Shown: in pieces, positions 60,246 through 64,000 of the stretch
Layout: each line of letters starts with the position of its first letter
Position numbering within the stretch: the first letter of the stretch is position 1
Assembly (NCBI RefSeq): GCF_014648495.1
Contig: NZ_BMRF01000001.1
Coordinates: 1-64,000, forward strand
Source of the DNA: Actinomadura cremea
Lineage (GTDB): Bacteria; Actinomycetota; Actinomycetes; Streptosporangiales; Streptosporangiaceae
Direction: 5' to 3'
DNA length: 64,000 bases
Notes under the pieces: generated by a model
Database searches by the model: none
What the model saw: the letters and a program-made list of their open reading frames with translations, nothing else
Told to the model about the DNA's origin: nothing
Program-made: the position numbers and the translations under genes

Positions 60246-61480
60246 TGAGCCGACCGGCCCGCCAGGCCATCGTCGCCGTCTACCGCGCCACCTTCACCAC
60301 CACCCCCGACTGGGACGAAGGCCCACTGCCGCTCGTCCACGACGGGGTCCGCGCCGACGCCGCCGGACGCAGCACCTACTACCCCTCTCGGACCGCCCGC
60401 TCGCTGTACGGAACACCGGGAACCCCCCGCCGCTGGCACAAACCGGTGCACGAACGGCTCGGCGGCGTCACCGTGCTGGGCCTGGAAGCCCTGCGTCTGA
60501 CCAACGAACCCGGAGCCGGCGGCCTCGTCATCGTGCATCTGGCACCCGGCGCGCTGGGCTGCGTGGACACCGTCTGCGCCCTTGCCGGACGCAACGACAC
60601 CCCCCTTGAGGGCTATGACGTCGCCCGGCTCATCGGCGACCAGGTCCAGCTCGCCCCCAGCCCTCCGTTCACCCTCACGTTCGTCACTTCGCGCAACTGG
60701 CGATACCCGCGCCTCTACGGCCATCCTCGCTACCTTCGCTGGCCGTCCCTGGACCAGTGGCAGTGGTCGCTCGCCTCCCGCAGCAGAAACCGCGACCAGC
60801 CGCCCGACCCGCGAATCACCCGGCTGCCCGAGCAAGAACGCATCTGGCTGTCCGCCGACTGGTGCGGCCTCGTCCTGCGCGAAGGAATGGTGCTGACCGG
60901 TACCCGCCCTGACCGCGGCGAGACCGACCCCTACTACAACCACGCCGCCCTATACGCCCGAACAATCTACCTCGACGCCATCCTCATCGGCCTGCTCCAA
61001 CTCCACGGCATCAACCAACTCGAAGACACGCTCGCCGAGGCACTCGACGGCGACGCGCCCGCAGACGCGATGCCTCGGCTGGAGCGCCGAATCGCGGCCT
61101 TCCGTCATCAGCTGTGGTGGCAACACTTGTCCGCTCACGGGGCACCCAACCAGATCCTGGAAGCCTTCCACCGTCACCACCGACTCCCGGACCGTTTCAA
61201 CCAGATCCTCGCCGAGATCAACGACTTCAACCGCCTCACCCGCGAGGACGAAGCCCGCCACGTCAACGGCACCGTGTTGCTGTTCACCCTGGCCACCGTC
61301 CCCGCCGGAACCGCCCTGGCACTCCTTCAAGTCCTCGGCAGAAAAGACCTCTGGGTCTTCATCGCCGTCTTCGTTACGTGCGTCGTCTTCACCGGCCTGC
61401 TGCTGGCAACACGCCCAGCCCGAACAGTGGTGCGCTCGATCCGCCGCTCTCGGAAGCCAGACGAACTCCCCGGAACGTGA
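60245..61480 (+). CDS. C-terminal two-helix membrane protein of the HEPN-NACHT-FGE operon
   Basis: 411 residues. The N-terminal 230 residues are a soluble alpha/beta region (GGLVIVHLAPGALGCVDTVC and FTLTFVTSRNWRYPRLYG). A long helical stretch (about 245-335; RRIAAFRHQLWWQHL, NQILAEINDFNRLTREDEAR) leads into two closely spaced membrane helices (343-365 and 370-390). The helical arm plus two C-terminal helices recalls CorA-type channels, but the GMN signature is not seen. It could be a membrane-permeabilising effector. The family is not recognised. A terminator lies about 120 bases downstream. Confidence 0.72.
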   Translation: MSRPARQAIVAVYRATFTTTPDWDEGPLPLVHDGVRADAAGRSTYYPSRTARSLYGTPGTPRRWHKPVHERLGGVTVLGLEALRLTNEPGAGGLVIVHLAPGALGCVDTVCALAGRNDTPLEGYDVARLIGDQVQLAPSPPFTLTFVTSRNWRYPRLYGHPRYLRWPSLDQWQWSLASRSRNRDQPPDPRITRLPEQERIWLSADWCGLVLREGMVLTGTRPDRGETDPYYNHAALYARTIYLDAILIGLLQLHGINQLEDTLAEALDGDAPADAMPRLERRIAAFRHQLWWQHLSAHGAPNQILEAFHRHHRLPDRFNQILAEINDFNRLTREDEARHVNGTVLLFTLATVPAGTALALLQVLGRKDLWVFIAVFVTCVVFTGLLLATRPARTVVRSIRRSRKPDELPGT

Positions 61481-61603
61481 CACCGCCCCAGGGCTCATCG
61501 CCTCCTGCAAGGCGCCTGTAGCCCCGAGGAGGGGGTTCCCCGAAGTGTGGACACCGGTTGTGCTGGCGCCCACCGCGCCCATCGCCTGAACGACCCCGAG
61601 CCG

Positions 61604-61630
61604 GGGTTGGGTCGCTCCGCGACCCAACCC
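61604..61630 (+). terminator. Perfect 12-bp hairpin with 3-base loop
   Basis: GGGTTGGGTCGC (61604-61615) pairs exactly with 61619-61630 around TCC. It lies about 120 bases past the operon's last stop and is the strongest hairpin in the intergenic region. Confidence 0.65.
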
Positions 61631-62275
61631 ACCTCACGAGAGATTCCGCTTAACCCTGGTTAGCCTCTATCTTTCGCGGGGCTGAGGGTGACATAGGCGA
61701 GCAGGAGCCGGATCTGCCCGTCGGCTTACTCCTTTATGGCGACCAACTCCTTGGTCGTGGCCAGCAGGGTTCGGAGCCGGGGTCGCTGCCGTTCCACACC
61801 GCGTCCAGGTTTGCGACGAAGTCGGCGCTGGCTTCCTCGACTCCGGCGATCGCGGCGCCGAACGCTCTGGCAACTGGTACCGAGGGGCAGTGTGAGGAGC
61901 GCGAATGGAGGTGGCGCGGGTGGTTCCTCGAGGGCCGGGCGCCGTGGCCGTGAGTTGCGGGCCGGGCTCCGTGTTCAGCACATCGGCCCGTTACACAGCT
62001 ACAAGACCGATGCATGCCACATTGGGACTGGATGCTTCCTTTTAGCATCTAATGAAGGTAGGCATCAGGTAATGTCAGATAACGGGTGCCCGATTTGCGG
62101 GGACAAGTCTGTACCCCATGTCGCGCCCCTGGGCGACCGTCGCCAGGCCAAGCAGACATGCTGCGCCTGGCCGCGATCATCGCGGTGTGTTCTCGTACCG
62201 GCGATCTCTAGAAGTGTCAGAGCAGTGGACTAGCGTCGGACCAACTACTGTGGGCAAGGTATGAGGGGTGAGAAC
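61631..62275. other. Intergenic region with a possible gene remnant
   Basis: No intact gene is supported. A minus-strand piece (61734-61890) reads GVEEASADFVANLDAVWNGS and, after a frame change, LLATTKELVAIKE, which looks like the end of a decayed small protein. A plus-strand frame from 62070 begins MSDNGCPICGDKS, a possible zinc-knuckle start that degenerates quickly. Confidence 0.4.
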
Positions 62276-64000
62276 GTGACGGAACTGATGAGTCGGAGCG
62301 CCATTGAAGTCTTGCAGGATCTTCACTCACGCCTCGACCTGGGATTTCGTCATCTGCATGCGAGCCGTGAGCAACTCACCCCCGCTGCCCCGGTGTTCGC
62401 GCTTGAGCATGACCTCAGCGACGCTGATCTTGAACTCCTGAAGAATGCAGTCCGCTTGGCGGTGCAGCAGGGCTTCTCTGCCACGTCCGGGCAGTGGTGG
62501 CTACCGTTCGTTGTTTACGCTGCTGAGTCGGGTCATGAGTACGCTGGCGGAGAGTACTGGCGGACGTTCGAGGACTCGACGCCCGGATGGCGTGAGAACG
62601 GCGACCGGAACCGCATCCGGGGATGGTTCGAGAGATTCGCCGACGCCTATGGTGGTGCCCAGCCGCAGGGAGCCTTCGCCAAGCGCTTCGGCATCATCGC
62701 CTGGCCGACCACGCATGCCGTTCTGCCGGTATACCTGCAGCGCAACCTCGCGCGGCTCCTCTACGACTTCCGCACGGGCCTGACGGCGCAGTTGCTAGAG
62801 GATCCCAGCACCCTAGGTGAGCGCCTGGCGGCTCGCACCGGCTCCTTTCCTGAGCGGTTCCGCTATTTCTGCCACAACACGGTCCTGCTCGGACACGTAT
62901 CCGTCGCCCTGCTCTCCGGGGAGGAGGACGAGTCTCCGTACTTGCTCCGATCTACGCTCCACAAGGTGGTCACCGGGCTGTCGCGCGAACGCCAATCACA
63001 GCAGTGGCTCAGCACGGCCCGCCGGACAGCCGGCCAGGTCCGCTCGAGAGCGCAGGGATTCATCCCGGTGCCGTGCAAGCCGACTTGGCCGTCGCAGTTG
63101 GAACGGCTTCCGAGGCCGAGCGACCCTCGCCTTCTTCTGCGCCGGACCCAGGGCGGGTGGCAGGTGCTCGCGGAACTCCCGGACTTAAGCTCGCTGGTCA
63201 CTCGCCTGCCGCACTTGTCTGACGAATTGCGCAGCCGGCGACCCAGCATCGCTGGTGCCGCACGACGCTACCTTGCAAGGGGGCAGTTGCTCTACCCCGG
63301 CCAGGAGGTGCTACTCGCCCGCTGGCCCCAATCGCAGGAGCCTTTCATACGCCTGGACCGTGCGACGGACCCGGTCAACCATCTCATAGCTGACCAGTGC
63401 GCCGTAGGCAGCGGACCTGCCTGGCTGTTCCGCCTGCGGACACCGGGCCTGGCGGTTGAGGTCAAAGGCAAGGTCATGCATCCCGGCTCCCCGTACATAC
63501 TGGTCACGGAAGAAGACGCCCCCGTCCCTGCGCTTCCGGCCGCTACTGAGATCCCAATACAAGCCGCCGGGGTACGTGCCTTCGACATCACCGTCCCTGA
63601 TGCTGTCAGCGATAGTTACGCGGCAGCTTTCGCCGGAGTCGGGGTCTCGCTTGCCGCGAAGTTTGCGATTAGACCCGTGGGCATCGTCGCTAGTGCGTGG
63701 GATGGACAAGGCGCTGTCGAGTGGCTGGCCGGGGAGTCTGGAATGATCGGCATCTACTCTGAACAGACCCCGGAGACTTGCGTCGTCACGCTGGACGGAC
63801 GGTCCCAGACACTGCCGTGGCCGGACGGGAAGCACGATCTCCTGCTGCGGTTGGACGACCTGAGCGTCGGGACGTACAAGGTGGCCGTTGCGCTCATGGC
63901 CAACAACGGTAAGACCATCACAAGCGGCCATATTGTTGTAACCGTCCGTGATCCAAAGGCTCGCCCAGACAGCGCCGCGGCAGGTGAGGGCATTAGGCTG
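62276..64000 (+). CDS. Large unrecognised protein, 3' end beyond the window
   Basis: The frame is open from an ATG at 62261 (or, better supported, the GTG at 62276 with GAGGGG upstream) through position 64000, at least 575 residues. The N-terminal half has GQWWLPFVVYAAESGHEYAG, NRIRGWFERFADAYGGAQPQ and FAKRFGIIAWPTTHAVLPVY, patterns that look conserved but that I cannot name. The second half (about 430-560) is beta-rich (GVRAFDITVPDAV, YKVAVALMANNG), suggestive of Ig-like or carbohydrate-binding folds. Codon use is normal. It lies next to the HEPN-NACHT-FGE operon and may belong to another defence gene cluster. Confidence 0.75.
   Translation, partial: MTELMSRSAIEVLQDLHSRLDLGFRHLHASREQLTPAAPVFALEHDLSDADLELLKNAVRLAVQQGFSATSGQWWLPFVVYAAESGHEYAGGEYWRTFEDSTPGWRENGDRNRIRGWFERFADAYGGAQPQGAFAKRFGIIAWPTTHAVLPVYLQRNLARLLYDFRTGLTAQLLEDPSTLGERLAARTGSFPERFRYFCHNTVLLGHVSVALLSGEEDESPYLLRSTLHKVVTGLSRERQSQQWLSTARRTAGQVRSRAQGFIPVPCKPTWPSQLERLPRPSDPRLLLRRTQGGWQVLAELPDLSSLVTRLPHLSDELRSRRPSIAGAARRYLARGQLLYPGQEVLLARWPQSQEPFIRLDRATDPVNHLIADQCAVGSGPAWLFRLRTPGLAVEVKGKVMHPGSPYILVTEEDAPVPALPAATEIPIQAAGVRAFDITVPDAVSDSYAAAFAGVGVSLAAKFAIRPVGIVASAWDGQGAVEWLAGESGMIGIYSEQTPETCVVTLDGRSQTLPWPDGKHDLLLRLDDLSVGTYKVAVALMANNGKTITSGHIVVTVRDPKARPDSAAAGEGIRL

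Noticed and set aside
1-64000. CRISPR arrays, rRNA operons or tRNA genes
   Set aside because: No regularly spaced direct repeats or recognisable RNA-gene sequences were seen on reading both strands.

Overview
This window is high-GC actinobacterial DNA. The supporting evidence is strong G/C third-position bias in every convincing gene, many GTG and TTG starts, and actinomycete-typical families: PrgI/VirB4-type secretion, replication-relaxation and DUF2637 proteins, a Tad pilus locus with a LysM-BTAD protein, DUF574 methyltransferases, a roadblock/DUF742 conservon, a DUF5753-like regulator and RsbW-like ATPases. A filamentous genus of the Streptosporangiales or Streptomycetales is the best guess, but nothing in the window fixes the genus. 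I found no tRNA, rRNA or CRISPR array.

Region 1 (about 600-10971, plus strand) is a type IV secretion-like operon. It runs pilin-like protein, TrbL-like membrane protein, PrgI-like protein, VirB4 ATPase, VirD4/TraG-like coupling ATPase, replication-relaxation protein, a frameshifted NlpC/P60 cell-wall hydrolase and a DUF2637 membrane protein. Genes from the pilin to the hydrolase overlap or abut by a few bases. A long imperfect inverted repeat (621-770) lies just before the first gene. A decayed secreted HNH nuclease follows.

Region 2 (11994-17611, minus strand) holds a winged-helix protein, a MoxR/CobS-like AAA+ ATPase that shares that winged helix, a VWA protein with an HExxH motif, and three small proteins. 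Strong stem-loops separate most of these genes. Region 3 (18412-31257) has an RsbW-like ATPase on the minus strand and then a complete-looking Gram-positive Tad/Flp pilus locus: sigma-like regulator, two exported proteins, SAF protein, CpaE-like protein, CpaF, TadB, TadC, Flp pilin, three TadE/TadG-like pseudopilins and a LysM-BTAD protein. The sigma-like gene has an apparently duplicated leader.

Region 4 (31258-49168) is an accessory mosaic. It contains a secreted NucA/NucB nuclease, a broken methyltransferase, an XRE-TPR regulator overlapping a pterin dehydratase, DUF574 methyltransferases (one clearly truncated), a histidine-kinase/roadblock/DUF742 set without its usual GTPase that leads into a sulfotransferase-FGE fusion, a NUDIX gene antisense to that ORF, a nucleotidyltransferase, an intact secreted HNH nuclease, a lamin-tail protein and a cyclase-like protein.

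Region 5 (49284-64000) looks like a mobile or defence island. It has an IS110 remnant, a Ser/Thr kinase, an ASCH/recombinase fossil, a membrane protein plus NB-ARC-TPR protein sharing a short motif, and a full tyrosine integrase. It ends with a four-gene operon (methyltransferase, HEPN-NACHT-FGE fusion, cold-shock-like protein, two-helix membrane protein), followed by a large unrecognised gene cut by the window edge. The four-gene operon is the best candidate here for an undescribed conflict (phage-defence) system; the AAA/VWA cluster is the second.
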